Shown: piece by piece, positions 23,057 through 35,612 of the stretch
Layout: every line of letters starts with the position of its first letter
Numbering within the stretch: position 1 is the first letter of the stretch
Assembly (NCBI GenBank): GCA_023052935.1
Contig: CM041292.1
Span: 199,012,299 to 199,076,298 of the forward strand
Source of the DNA: Piezodorus guildinii
Taxonomy: Eukaryota > Arthropoda > Insecta > Hemiptera > Pentatomidae
DNA: 64,000 nt
Reading direction: 5' to 3'
Notes under the pieces: model-generated
What the model was told of the DNA's origin: nothing
Database searches by the model: none
Seen by the model: the letters and a program-made list of their open reading frames with translations, nothing else
Program-made: the position numbers and the translations under genes

Positions 23057-23721
23057 ACATAAATCTCAAAACATAACATTATTCTTAGTTACACATCTAC
23101 AGCGATAAGTCGGATGTAATTAAAAAGCATCAAGTCAGTATAAAATTTTATGATTCCTTAGTTACGATTTATTAATTTACTTCATATAGATAGTATATAA
23201 TAAAAATTACTTAACATATACATTGACATGAACATAATGTTAATCAAACAAATCATTACCATAAAAATAAATGAAGATATCAAATATCTTATCCTAACCA
23301 TAGGAAGCCATAACTACATGAGAACAACGGGCAAATATACTTCAGTAACCATATAATTCAATTTTATCATTCAGTCATATATTTATAAACAGTAAATACT
23401 TTTATTCCACATAGATAAATAAATAATTATTATATTTCCATAAATAAGAAGAGCAAAAAAAAAGTTATTTCTCAAAATTTAAGATCACATCGACCTGATT
23501 CGAGTAATCGCTGTTGGATTTCTTAAATTAGGAAAAGCTTCATTTTTTTCCTCAACGAAGTTCATTGAATAGATAAATTTATAGACGAACCCCACTCATG
23601 AATTTCAATTATTATTAAATAAAATATTCAATGTTCCACACATTACAATTAATTAATTAATTGGGGCTAAACAAATACTCACATCAATAAAGATATTAAT
23701 GGAAGTACAATACTTGGTTAA

Positions 23722-23875
23722 GCTGTTCCTAGGACGGGACGTAAAAAGGTGGTTTTGAGCTTATGCGATGTCACTTGTTAAAGATCCCTTCTTTAATAAA
23801 CTTGATAGGAAAATATAGGACTCCCACTGTAGAACGGTCCGTCTTGCTACAGTGACGTTAAACGAATAAATAAAC
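23722..23875 (+). repeat. SINE-B, 5'-truncated
   Basis: It starts inside the body (tcctaggacgggacgtaaaa). It keeps aggtggttttgagcttatgc, agatcccttc, aggactcccactgtag and gtgacgttaaacgaataaat, then an AAAC-like tail. Confidence 0.8.
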
Positions 23876-25344
23876 AAAATAAAACTCTGATGGATTACTA
23901 TTAAAGATAAGTTGTTCTACATAAACCTAACTCAACTCCTTCAAAACTATCCTAATAAAATATTCCCTCTCCCCCTTTGGTAATCCTAACATGTCTGGAA
24001 GGCACAAAAAAAGTTTCGTAATGAAGGATTGCGTAGCACTCTCTAATCCAAGGGTAGACCTCGCTCAACTCAATATTTCATCTAACAATCCAAACAATCA
24101 CATTCAAATTTTCATTACTTGTAATTTTATTTACATTTGAGTGCTGCCACTGGACAGTTTCTTTACATGTTTATTACATCGATATTTGTTTAATATGCCT
24201 CTTAAATGTACTAGATGTACTTATGTTAATCCATTTGGGAATTTAAATAAATATTTTTATAAATTAATTTAAATTTAAAAAAATATATTATTATAATCAG
24301 CTTGATAATCATTAAATATGTTCAAATATCAAAATAATAATCATTTATTTTGTCTGAAAGAAGATTACCTTTATTTTTTTTATGACTATAGTTCATCATA
24401 GACATTTTGAAGTATCTACTAAGAGAAGAATCATAAAATAGTAAATACTTATAAGCGGCAGAATAAATCACCCAATCGTTTAATATTTGGTCAATCTGGG
24501 TTTCAGATAATAGGGACTAGTAAGTCCTATGAAGGGATTACCTTAAATGTTAATTTACATAAAAATAATTATCAGCGATATTGATCAGAAGATTAATGCG
24601 AGAAGATTAACCGTTTAATACATTACATATATACTGCACCACAGATAAGATAAGACATTAACAGGATTATATTTTTTTTCATTTATAAATTATACACATA
24701 ATGGCTGGAGTGAAACGACACTTAGATTGCAGAAGCTACTGGTTTTTAGCGCCCGAATCGAAAAAACATTCTCCGCTCCCAATCTTAAACCAAATTAAGG
24801 TAACTCCGCCATCAACCATTGTTGACATTTATTAGATCCTTAAACCATGCCTAATTGGTATAAAGAAAAATTAATTTGTTGGTAACAAACACAAAAAAGA
24901 AAGAAAAAAAAAAGAATTAATTTTTGGAGAACTACTAACGACAGTGGTCGAAATGACTTTTGGCCCCGTTCACACGATACAGTTTAGACTTGTGATTTTT
25001 TCGTCGACCAAAAGTTTTTTTCTCACGTTCCTTTTTTTAAAGCAAATAAATAAATTTTCTGATTGTAGGTTCCTCCTATTAAAGATAAATAAAAATGCTT
25101 TAATGAACATCATGGTACCAAAATACAGTAGGGTGCTTAATTGAACACAACATACTTTATTAATCTATATTGGAAAATTGTTTGAAAAAAATGTTTGTTA
25201 CATTTTAATTTATGAATAAAAATTATTTTTATCATTGTCAATGCTTATAAACGTTAATCCAAATTATTAATTTCAAACAAAATAACGTACTTGGAATTCA
25301 TTTTTTGACAAAAGATTGATATAAGGGCCACGCGTCAAGACAAA
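23876..25344. other. no recognised gene; AT-rich
   Basis: A short frame at about 24700-24835 (MAGVKRHLDCRSYWFL...) ends in an AAG|GTAACT donor-like site. It is too short and unrecognised to call as an exon. Confidence 0.3.
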
Positions 25345-25905
25345 ACGTAAAATTCAAAACTTTCGACTGAGACTATTATTATATTCGATGCTACATAGAC
25401 ACTCTAAATTGCCCATTAGACAGAAACTTAACGTATATACATATTTACTAAAACCTATACTGACTTAGGCTTGCCAAATTTAGGGACCATCAAAAAAGAC
25501 ACACATTCAAAAAATACAAATCTTTCAATCCAAATTTTTAAGACTAACAACGAACTTTCCACCGTAAGCTTAAAACGATACCCTTCATACCGACTTACGT
25601 ATTCCAACTACAACAAACCACATACGATTTTACGCCAAACTACATGGACACGTTAACAAAATCGTTCGAAACATGGCTACATCTGACATACCTAAGATAA
25701 CTCGGCGTAGGCTGAAAAGGATTTGGATGAGGGACCTCCTAAACTGAAAATATATTTGTATTTAATGTCTGGAGGGTGCACCACCGGGTGCTGTCTCTCC
25801 CATGCCTAACCATGCTATGTTTTTCATATTTGTAAACCCATTTCCTTACTGTATTAATTTTACAGGTGCAAATACAATTATTGAGTTTAAAAAAAAATTA
25901 ATAAT
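25345..25905 (+). pseudogene. jockey-like LINE, 5'-truncated ORF2 end and 3' UTR
   Basis: One frame from 25397 to 25747 reads RHSKLPIRQKLNVYTYLLKP, then ILT*AC-I-*G, THIQKIQIFQSKFLRL, HTDLRIPTTTNHIRFYAKLH and RRLKRIWMRDLLN before a stop. This is the K-L-x-x-Y-x-x-x-x-K-P-I-x-x-Y...Q-S-K-x-L-R...H-x-D-L-x-I-P end of jockey-clade reverse transcriptases. Four internal stops show decay. A 3' UTR follows and ends in poly(A) at about 25889-25898. Confidence 0.8.
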
Positions 25906-26418
25906 TAATGGGTGATCAACCTTCTTTGTGATTATTACTTTCACCTACTATATATAGTAAGGGAAAGTATTGCGATCGTGAAAATTTTAGAATTCCAATT
26001 TTCAACGGAAATACACATTTTTGGGTTCACTGAGTCCAAATAACCAAGTCCCGCAAAAAGGTGTGTGTGTGTGTGCGTGTAACGAAAAGTCCTATGAAAC
26101 TAAAATTTCATATTTAAGACAAATATACGCCCGAGACGTTAAAAAAACCTTTTTCATCAAAATGAGCTTACCAGAAGAGCCACTTTATACCATGCATTTT
26201 GCACCTTTTTTCGATTTTCTCGAAAACGGTTCAGATGATTTTTATTAAACTCGCTATATCGATGTAAAATTTAATGGACTTTAATATCATTTAGGTTTCA
26301 TTCGGATTAAAATGGTCTGACAGGGCTTAAATGCCGATATTTTAAATTTTCATACACAAGCTTTTAAAAGTTAATCGGAGGTGATGAAAAGAAGATAAAA
26401 CTAACTGATTATTTTAGA

Positions 26419-26977
26419 CTAGCTTTGTCACGCAGCTTTGCTCGCGAATATTGCATTTCGTATTAATTTATGTGCGTTTATGGTGAGATTGGCTATAATA
26501 AATATCAACTATCAGCTACTCTTTGTTATCATTTAAAGCCCGATCTTGACTTCTTCCTGTAAAATTTACAATAGCATACCAGTAGAAATGGTTATACCCA
26601 TAATCACTTAATATGTAAAAATATTCGTCACAAACCATTTTTAAAAAATAAATAACAATTGAATATATTTTCATAGGAACCTACACTCGAAACAGATATG
26701 AAACGCAATATGCTTAAAAGGGTCGGTCACCTGTATGTAGTGACCAGCCAGGTGCCCTTAAGATTTTTTAATGAGAGTAAAAAACAACCTTAGTTATGCA
26801 CTCCTTCGAAGGGGACGTAAAATGGTGGTCCAAAGCCTTTGCGACTCCATGAACTCGTTAAAGATCTCTACCCTAACTAAACTTGGCGAGGAAAAAATTA
26901 GTCATCATACGATTAACTATGCGTTCAAATAAACAAACAAACAAACAAACTCTTCAGCTTTATTATATTAGTATAGA
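26419..26977 (-). mobile_element. non-autonomous Helitron inside repeat A
   Basis: In minus orientation it begins TCTATACTAATATAATAAAG after an A. It ends with cgagcaaagctgcgtgacaa, then agCTAG followed by T-compatible flank. It has TC...CTRR ends and inserts between A and T without target duplication, as Helitrons do. The repeat A sequence resumes on both sides. It contains a SINE-B copy whose AAAC tail merges with the Helitron's own GTTT repeat. Confidence 0.78.
26726..26952 (+). repeat. SINE-B inside a Helitron
   Basis: The SINE head is decayed (tcggtcacctgtatgtagtg), but the body (aagattttttaatgagag, ttagttatgc, ggggacgtaaaatggtggtc, aactcgttaaagat) is clear. The tail runs into aaacaaacaaacaaac. 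Confidence 0.8.
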
Positions 26978-27189
26978 TAAAAATATAATAGGTTTTTTAA
27001 TAAAACACATGTTTCTATATAAACTCATTTTAACTAATTCTTTAATAGTTTCACGTATCTTTATCTCTAACTGTATTTGAAAATTCTTTCATTTATTTTA
27101 AAAATGGAGGTAAGTGAAAGTCGTGTGTTGCCCGCACCAGATTTTTCAATATATTTTACATTTTTTCCAACAAAAAAATATCAATATTA

Positions 27190-27560
27190 TTTGTAAGTGT
27201 AGTTTCAAGAGACCAAACCGAAGAAGACTAATAGATTAGGCACAAGACTGCCTATGTGAACGACCGGCCAAGAATGAATGTCACTGTAACGACCGCTTGG
27301 ACCACTTTGTGCCTCTTATGTCATCATACATAGAAGGGCGTAAGAGATGCTTCGGCCAGTTTTGAACCTCATTCCAGCAAATTTATACACATTGTAATAG
27401 AGATCCAGCTGCTCCATAAGGGTTATTTATGCCCGTATGCTGTTCGCCCTTACATCCTCAATTGGTTGATTGAGGAAGAATCAGGAGAAAAAAAATCTAC
27501 GAACCCCTATACAACTACCAGATGAATAGGCCCGGATTGCAAGGCTAGTAAAACATTCTT
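27190..27560. other. GC-richer segment of unknown origin
   Basis: This block stands out from its AT-rich surroundings. A plus-strand reading has a cysteine-rich stretch (CLCERPAKNECHC), but also stops. It may be a decayed LINE or a lost exon. I do not recognise it. Confidence 0.3.
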
Positions 27561-28196
27561 GCTCTCCATCATATACAGGAGACAGTAAAAGTCTCTTTAA
27601 TAAGATAAATGCTCGTAAACATAGCTTAGAATAGTTTTACTTCCACTTACCTTTATATGATATATATATATATATAGTAAGGGAAAGTATTGCGATCCAG
27701 AAAATTTTCGAATTCCAGTTTCAACGGAAATATATCTTTAGGGTCCCCTGAGTTCGAATGACCAAGTCCCGCAAACAAGGTCTATGGACTTACCACAGTC
27801 CAGCTGGAAAACGAAAATTCCTATGAAACTGAAATTTCATATTTAGGACAACTATACGCCCGAGATGTTACAGAAACATTTTCATCAAAATCAGCTAGCC
27901 AAGAGAGTCCCTTTATACTAAGCTTTTCGTACCTATTCACGGTTTTCTCAAAAACGGCCCAAACGATTTTAATTAAATTCGCTCGATTTAAAATTGGACG
28001 GGCTAAAGCCCTATATTAAAATCATGTACGTTTCATTCTGATTGAAATAGTCTGGCAGGGCTTAAATGCCGATATTTCAAAATTTCTTCCTCTAAAGTAC
28101 CTTTCATTTTGTAGTTATTATGAAATTGGCCAAATCACCTTGTTAGCATTGCTTAAAAACAGGTAAATATATAAGTTGAACGAAGTCGTTATCTAA

Positions 28197-29120
28197 TTGG
28201 GTTGTCACATGAAATGTCCATTTTCAAGGTAAAGGAGTTTTATTAAAAATACGATATGAAAACAAGATAATTTTATTCCAAGTATTTAACTTCTTTTTCT
28301 ACACATTTTTCCCAACGTGACACCAACTTTTTTATCCCCGAACTGAAAAACACTGAGCTTTGAAGTGAAACAAAATCTGAAAACGCACTTTTCACTTGAT
28401 TATCATTTTTCAAAAGTTTTCCTTTGACGAAGTTGTCTAAATTCCTGAACAGGTGGTAATCTGTTGGACACAATTCGGGAGAATATGGTGGGTGCGGATG
28501 AACTTCGTAGCCCAGTTCTTTTAATTTTTGCACGTTATGTTTTGAAACATGGGGTCTTTTGCTGCCGCTCAGTGAGATCATGAGGTACCCATGTATCGAG
28601 CATTTTTACTTTCCCAATACACTTTAAATGTGTGGAAACAGTAGATGCACTTGCATTTAGTTGTGCTGAGAGTCCTTTAACTGTTTGGTAAGGGTTTCCT
28701 TCTACTGTATGTTTGAGGACATCATTGTCTATTACGGACGGAGGTCTTCCTCGGGGCAAGTTATCCAAGTCGGTATCCTCAGCTGAAAACTTAGCAAACC
28801 AACGGCGAATGGTCCGTTCATTAACACTTCCTTCCCCAAACGCCTTGCAAATATTTCTAGCGGCCCCAGCTGCTGAATAGCCGAGTTCAAACTCATAAAA
28901 AAATATTACTCGAAAATCGCGTATTTCTATGTTCATATTTGGAGGTATACTAAAAAGTGGGTAATTGATTGGGAAGCTAATTTTTATAATACAAAGGTAG
29001 AGGATTAGTAAATGTTTACTTTAAATATGTAAACATTCGGAAGAAAACAACAGAGACTTGCAAAATCCTCTATGTATTTCAGAATCTATAAAAACGGACA
29101 TTTCATATGAAACAACCCAA
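28197..29120 (-). mobile_element. mariner deletion derivative (copy M2)
   Basis: It is 924 bp, with ends ttgggttgt-cacatgaaatg and the complement of atttcatatgaaacaaccca. The flanks are TA (28194-28195, one extra A before the element, and 29121-29122). The repeat A sequence reads continuously when the element is removed. It encodes the two halves of a transposase without the central catalytic part. Confidence 0.92.
28273..28936 (-). pseudogene. mariner transposase lacking the catalytic core
   Basis: The N-terminal part (28535-28936) has the mariner DNA-binding region: NICKAFGEGSVNERTIRRWF, then LPRGRPPSVIDNDVLK and WVPHDLTERQ. The C-terminal part (28273-28560) has RPHVSKHNVQKLKELGYEV and PPYSPELCPTDYHLF, which contains only the last aspartate of the mariner DD34D triad. 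About 170-180 residues that normally carry the first two aspartates are missing between the two parts, and the frame shifts at the junction. It can bind ends at best; it cannot catalyse. Confidence 0.92.
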
Positions 29121-29422
29121 TAACTAAAGGAGATAACTGCAAAAATATTTTTCAATACAATTTTATGTTTTTGAGCTTCAGAACCGTAATATATATGTAT
29201 AATATACCGTTGGAATATGCTAAAGATTTTAGAAAAAATATCTTATTAATACTATTGTAAAAGCTAACGACGAGTTATAATAAACCGATAAAACAAATTA
29301 AATGCCGTACATAATAATATAATAGATTATTTAAATAAAACACCTGTTTCTATTTAAATCCAATGCAAATAATTCTTCAACATTTTTTTTTCGTTTCGAA
29401 ATTTTTAAACAAATTCTTAAAT

Positions 29423-29575
29423 TGATATAAATAATCTCATTTGTAAATAAAAATTAATTTTATTGTTTTCTTGACCAGACATATATGAATATCTACTGTT
29501 CATTTCTGTTATTCTTAAGGGACATAGTCCCGGAATAAAGTTTTTATTATTATTAGTATTATTATTATTATAAAT
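29423..29575 (+). repeat. short LINE 3'-end insertion with (ATT)n tail
   Basis: About 150 bp interrupt repeat A between aattgatataaata and ataaaggaggtaag. It ends aagggacatagtcccggaat, then aaag and ATT repeats. The gggac/gtccc hairpin and following aataaag are the same as at the 3' end of the minus-strand LINE at 49440-49480. It is a severely 5'-truncated copy of that LINE, or a SINE using its tail. Confidence 0.65.
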
Positions 29576-30339
29576 AAAGGAGGTAAGAGAAAGTCGTGCG
29601 CGCACCAGATTTTTTCTCTTTGAGATTTGACTCCTAGAGGTATTTTTAAGATACATGACTAAAAAAAATTTCAATTGATAACTAGTATTATATTATGATT
29701 TACATTATATAAATATAAATTTGCGACCATTACTGGACACTTGGAGATAACATAATTCTGTATAAGTATTAATTATTATACAACAGTTGGAAGCTCATGA
29801 ATGAAGAATTAAAAGTTTCAACTTATTTTCCATGAATGTAATTGTTTGAAGTTGGTATGAAATATTCTTCTTCTCATCATTAGCGTGAAATAAAAAGTAA
29901 ATTGTTAATATTATAAATTGACACTTGTTTTGAAACACGAGCGTAGAAGGTAGTTCAAATGAAAAAAAATGATCGCTCTCTCCTCTAAGTTTGAGGTCTC
30001 ACTTCGGAAGATACTCAGGTCCAAATATTTCCTGAAAGTTTATGAGTCAAATACATTGTACAAATGTTCTTCTATAGAAGTGAAAATAGAAATTTCTGTA
30101 AGTCACCAAACAATTATTCCTAGTAGTATTCTAGACGTACTATATACCGTTAGAAAGCGATTAATTTCAGAAAAGCTAATAACCAATCAAAGAAGTGGTG
30201 CAAGTTAATTTAAAGTTGTTATAAGCCCATAAACTTATAAACGTATGTAATTTGCAATGTTATAACGAGAAAGGTCATGGTAATTCAGAGTTACAACCGT
30301 TATATTAAATCACCCAAAGCTGTTGGATCTTCTAGATGT

Positions 30340-31440
30340 CGCAGACAAATTTTCATCTAGCTTTCACATTAAAATAACTAACTAATGAACTGGAGCAATT
30401 TTCATCTATTAACCAATTTATGTTTCTGCCAATGGTTAATTTTTTTTTTATTGTTTTTTTTTACAACTGTATTTACAAATAGAATAAGTAAAATAATAGG
30501 CATGAAGAGACACGTGAAGAAGCTACCCAGTGGTAGCACTTCAAAGTATATTTTATAAGCAGGTCTCGAGGCCACCGTCTTTTCAGGCACCTCCTAGGAT
30601 GTAGTTGAGAGGTTACGGAGATGCGGGTTTGAGTGGGCAAGTAGTTTGGTGTATCTATCGCGGGTTAAATCTGCAACCAGAGGGATATTGACGTCACTAT
30701 GGATGAGTTTATTAGTTACAAAGTAAGGAGCATTAAGGATTTTTCTTAGGATTTTGGATTGGATGGGGGGAGGAGTTTGATGGTTTAGTGGACTCCCATA
30801 GCTCAATGCCATAGGTCCAAATAGGTAGGATAATGGTTATGTAAATGAGTCTTTTGTAGTAGGGAGTTTTGATCGTTTGTCGAGTAAGTGTTGTAGTAAG
30901 CGGTATCTGCGGGAAGTTACTTGTCGTTTCAGTCTAGTGTGAGGATTCCAAGTGAGGCGCTTGTCTAAGTGGAGATCAAGGTAACGCATCTGTTCAACAT
31001 GGATTAGTGGAATGTTGCTAAAGGATACAGTAAGACAGGTAGTCATAGGTTTGTGACGAAGGGTATAGGTAATTTGATGGGATTTATTAGGATTGATTTT
31101 AATTCTCCATTTCTGACACCATTGTTCAATGAATTGGATGTGAAACTCAAGGGTCATTACTTAGCGATAACACATATGCATAATCGGCGTAAGTAGTGAG
31201 AACAGTGCTAGGATGAATAGAAATATCAGCTGTATAAACGGAATAAAGGATTGGGCCTAAGATGCTACCTTGAGTAACACCTGCGGTCTGAGAAAATATA
31301 GATGAGTATGAAAGGTTATGTTTTACTTCGAAAGTTCTATAAGTGAGGTAAGAATGAATAATTAGGAAGTATGTAGGAGAGAGGAATTTCCGGAGTTTGT
31401 ATAGCAGTCCTGGGTGCCAAACTCGATCAAAAGGGTTAAA
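30340..31440 (-). pseudogene. jockey-like LINE remnant (RT palm to C-terminus)
   Basis: The minus-strand reading from 31440 gives FDRVWHPGLLYKLRKF, then QTAGVTQGSILGPILYSVYT (RT motif 4-5 G-x-x-Q-G-S). Next comes TTYADYAYVLSLSND, where the catalytic YADD has become YADY. After a stop it continues WCQKWRIKINPNKSHQITY, MRYLDLHLDKRLTWNPH, then (30594-30812) LRKILNAPYFVTNKLIHSDV. This is the normal order of a jockey-clade RT. Several breaks and the lost aspartate make it dead. The end near 30430-30470 (poly(T) on the plus strand) is the likely poly(A) side. Confidence 0.85.
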
Positions 31441-31885
31441 TAAAATAATGATGAGACGTTATCTTGCTAAGTGCAATTTTCGTTAAGAAGGAGCTTTAAT
31501 TCCAAATTGGTAAAATCGAAATTGGTCCTATTTGAACCACATTTGAATTGCGCCCGTGCCAAGCAGGGGTGGGTTACCAGTTTTATCAATAATAGAAATT
31601 TAACCTATATATCTCCTGAACACAGTAATTTTTGAAGACAAAGAAAAATTTTATAGTTTTAGGAATCAGTACACGGCGATTAATTTATGAAAAAAAAAAT
31701 ATATATTAAAAACTTATCAGATGTGATTACCTTTTATTTTTGAATGTTAAGTGACAGCGAAGCCAGTTCGTCTTTTTTTTTTTAGCTCTTTTGTTAATTT
31801 ATTGCTATACATGTACGTTAATTGCTTACACAGCTATATATGTTGTATTACCATAATTAATTGTCCGGAGATAATGAATCATTTT

Positions 31886-32548
31886 ACTTTCACTTAAACA
31901 TATATGAAATATTTAGTAAGGAAAAGTAATAGTAAGTACCTAAAATACACGTTTTAGGGTTCCCTGAGTCCATATGAACAAGCCCCGCAAAAAGGTCTCA
32001 GTGTGTGTGAGGTAAGTCGAGCACAAAAATGGAAAAAGGTTGTACAATACTAAAATTTTATATTTAAAACTGTACGGCCGAGATGTTACAGCAACTTTTT
32101 CACCAAAATCAGCTAACGATTTTGATTAAACTCACGATGTATTATATGGATGTAAAATTTAATGGACTTTAATATCATGTAGGCTTCATTCCGATTGAAA
32201 TAGTTTTACAGAGATTGAATGCCGATATTTTTCGTCCTCTGGACTACCTTTAATTTTGTAGAATCTATAAAAGCAAAACTATATCATATACTTAGCACTC
32301 ATAAAAAATGAATGAATATATACATAGTCTGTACGAATATGAAATCCAACTAAAAGAGAAAAGACAAAAAATAATTTTTTATGCAATGTTTGTGGTTTTT
32401 GTACTTAAAACAGTAATATAGATAAATACTATACCGAATATTAGATCGAAAAAGATTTTTTAAAATTTATTATCTTATACACAAAATTGTAAAAGTTAAT
32501 GGAAAGAAAATAAAACTAACCGATTGACATAGTTAATAATATAATAGA
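31886..32548 (+). repeat. repeat A copy 8 (right end replaced by Helitron)
   Basis: It starts with actttcactta. It keeps ccccgcaaaaaggtctcag, a TG tract and gattttttaaaatttattat. It stops at aataataga next to the Helitron CTAG at 32549; the usual right end is not found beyond it. Confidence 0.75.
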
Positions 32549-32880
32549 CTAGCTAATGCCCGCGACTTCGTCTGCGTCAATTTCTGTTATGATCGCTATT
32601 AAGAAGTTTTAAAAGAATATATATTTCAAAGTACTTTTGCGTAAATCATATTTTTAGTTTCATTTTCTTGTGGCAGAAGAACATACTGATTTTCTCTGCA
32701 ACCCGATCTTGACAATGCGACATATAGTTGACCATGTGAAAAGCAGTCTTGACGTAAATATGAATTGAAATTGAATTATTTTAAAATTAAAAGGTAAATC
32801 ATTGGAATGCGAGGTTAATTTTATTTTACATATCATACTGGAACTTATAACTAAAAAAAAAAAATTGGATTATTTTTCGA
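32549..32880 (-). mobile_element. Helitron 3' part with helicase remnant
   Basis: In minus orientation it ends gcagacgaagtcgcgggcat, then tagCTAG. Upstream of this end is a stretch coding for the end of a Helitron Rep/helicase. The 5' limit is uncertain; an A-T-rich stretch begins near 32850. Confidence 0.75.
32626..32754 (-). pseudogene. Helitron Pif1-like helicase, C-terminal fragment
   Basis: Forty-two residues end in a stop: CFSHGQLYVALSRSG, then ENQYVLLPQENETKN and MIYAKVL. The G-Q-L-Y-V-A-x-S-R motif followed by T-K-N-x-x-Y-x-x-V-L is the C-terminal signature of the helicase domain of animal Helitron Rep proteins. Only this end is present. It proves that the CTAG-ending repeats here belong to Helitrons. 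Confidence 0.88.
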
Positions 32881-35538
32881 TATAGATAATCAAGACTATT
32901 TATGAAATTCTACGGACGGACATGATCTTAAACTATGAAGTGAATTCTTCAAGTACTACTAAACAGCCTGAATGCTTTGACAACATATTAATTAACAAAT
33001 TTTGATGATGATAAAGGAACATAAGAGAATAATTAAGGAATGCATTTCCTAGTTAAACTAAAATAAATTGATAACAAACCGATAAGAATCCGATAAGGGG
33101 GCAGTTCATCTTCAGCCTTATCGGAGTGGAAACTTCAACCTTCGACTCAGCAAAGAGGTTGATGTAAGTCACACACGAAAACTGCCGACTGGCACAAGTT
33201 TTTTGTTCCGTTTTAAAATATTTATATTGATTATATACAATTGATTCAAAAATTTGGCTTTAGTAAAACAAACATAAGATAGTTAATTTTTATTTTAAAA
33301 CGCTGCAAATGATTACACAATGATTTATTATCTCCAAATAAAAATATTAGGGTTTTACTGTTTATATAGCTTTTGCTAGACAATTAATTAATATGAAAAG
33401 CAATGATTCAAAGGATAATATAATTTCACTACGGCTGAATTTAAAACGCTATATCTTAGCTAGTTGCCATCAAATTTCAATGATTTTTTTTTTTTATTTA
33501 TTCGAAAATTTAATTCTCTACCAAATGGCACTAAAATATTATTTATTTATGAATTAGGAGAAACTTTTTTTGTTTTTGTTTTTTTCTATTCGTATTCTAC
33601 GCATCTTGAAAGTAAGCTCTCAAATGTTGTTGTTTTTTTCTCTTTTTTATAATTATTCGCGGTTTTTTGGTTAAAAAATATAATAAAACGGAGTCGATAA
33701 CTTAAAACCCTAACTACATTAGCTGATTTCTTCTTCTGAAGGAAATGAATTCTAACCAAATTAGACACAGTAAATTATTAGTTTTCATTAAGGCGGTGAA
33801 CAGTGGCTTCGTGTATGATTTGCTCACTTGGCCCTGAATAGATATATCTAACATAACAACAGAGGGAATAAATCAGGCGTCTGGAACACACTGCTGACTT
33901 TACTGTCGTCTCTTAAGAATACAGCATGATTGAGAATTATAGATCCCTATACTTGTCAAGGAAGAAACAGACTGATATTTAAATTAATTATCACTTCGTT
34001 ACTATTCCATACAATAAGTTAAAATCTTGGCATAGCTTGATATAAATTACCTCATAGTTTTTGCATTATTTAATCTAATCTTTACATTATTATCATCTTA
34101 TTTCCTGCAGAAATAATCAATTTTCGCATTATATCTAATGACTTAGGGCATAATAACCTAAAAGTTGATTTACCGAAAAAACAGTAATCTAATCTAATGA
34201 CCTTTTATTGGAGTAAGTTCGTCTTTATTCGTTCTAAATCTATATATCGATTTTCGAGTTTTCAAAAGCACGTTTTCATGAAACTAGAAGTTTCTAGGTA
34301 TGAATAAAAAGAAGAAAGGCCAATGAAAGAAAATTAATATGATTTGGTGACGGAACTGGTTCGAAGAGATTAATAATTTAACTTATTTCACCATTTCGGG
34401 ATTTTAAATTTTGTATTTTAGCCCTTAAGTATATTTAAATGAACATCGATCTGATGAAAAAAAACTATCCTTGGAGGGATTTTTATTTTATGAATTCCAA
34501 TAGAAGAAAGTTCATAGTTATTCGTAATAATTCTACAAATTATTTTTCCCGGCTAAAAACAAGAATTATAAAAAAAAAAAAAAAATAGAAAAAAATAAAT
34601 ATGACACTGGTAACTCAGCTGCCCACGTCAACTCTTACTACGTTTTCCTTAAAAATATACATAATAAATTATATAGATATACTAAAGATAATAAGATAAT
34701 TTATAATGTGAAAAAAACATTAAAAAAAAAAAAACAGCGTGATGCGGGGAAAAATGTCGAGGAAGTTAGGAGCTTGCAATTTAGCCTTCAACTGCAACAT
34801 AACACAGAACCCGCCCAACCAAACCAATTATCAACGCTGTGATGACAGAAACATTTTTGATTTCCATAAAATAATAATGGAAAGAAAAACATTAACTATT
34901 TCAGTTATTAAAAAAAACATACAAATTAAATGAATAAATATATAATGAAAAAAGAAAGTGACTAGAAGAAGTCAAAGATAGCATCCATTTTTAATGCCAA
35001 GGTCACAATATGTCGTCTTATTTCATGTCTTCTAGTGATGATCAAAAGGAAAGACTTTCTTTGCCATGATTTATGCATAAAAATGTTTTCGACGATTTTT
35101 AAAAATAATGGAATGTATTACTATGTCATTTCAAAACAAGTCAAGTTCTTTCTAAAAATACTTTTTTTGTTCTTGTAAATATCCCTAAAAGTAAAACCAT
35201 AATCTGGGTTAAAAAAACAAGCTGATACTTCTATTAAGTGATGTTTTATTTAGTAATTTCCTGAAATAATTTTATGATCTCTGCTATCTTAAAAATTAAA
35301 ATAATTAAAAAGGGAAAGTGAGAGAATAATGAGAAATAATAGTCACCCAACCAACATACAAAAGCAATATTAGGGCAAAATCGAAGATCAAGAGGCATTC
35401 ATATGACATTGAAGAGAAATATCGAAGATATGATTACGTGCCAAGATACTATAATACGAAAACCTTATTGATTGAAGTGCAGTTTGACTTAAAAAAAAAA
35501 TGGAAAGGTTAATAAAAATGTTATTAAGATACACATAA
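32881..35538. other. no recognised gene; AT-rich
   Basis: It includes a small hairpin at about 33093-33126 (ccgataag/cttatcgg) and a poly(A) at 34570-34585. No open frame here resembles a protein that I know. Confidence 0.35.
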
Positions 35539-35549
35539 TATATATATAT

Positions 35550-35608
<59 letters not shown>
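35539..35608. repeat. (TA)n microsatellite
   Basis: A near-continuous run of TA dinucleotides of about 70 bases, with one ATAATA break near 35552. Confidence 0.95.

Positions 35609-35612
<4 letters not shown>

Larger units (their letters stand above)
25937..27141 (+). repeat. repeat A copy 6, split by a Helitron
   Basis: It starts with actttcacctac and ends with gtaagtgaaagtcgtgtgtt, then gcccgcaccaga. The middle lacks about 190 bp of the family sequence (jump after gatattttaaattttc at about 26350). It is interrupted at 26419-26977 by a Helitron. Confidence 0.85.
27639..29609 (+). repeat. repeat A copy 7, with two insertions
   Basis: It starts with acttccacttac and ends aggtaagagaaagtcgtgcg, then cgcaccaga. 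It is interrupted by a mariner element (28197-29120) and a LINE 3' end (29423-29575). Outside these insertions it follows the family consensus. Confidence 0.85.

Noticed and set aside
24702..24836. possible small first exon (MAGVKRHLDCRSYWFL) with donor AAG|GTAACT
   Set aside because: It is short, unrecognised and without a partner exon. One donor-like site is not enough.
33093..33126. hairpin ccgataag...cttatcgg as a terminator or regulatory site
   Set aside because: An 8-base arm in a long AT-rich region is within chance, and no gene lies nearby.
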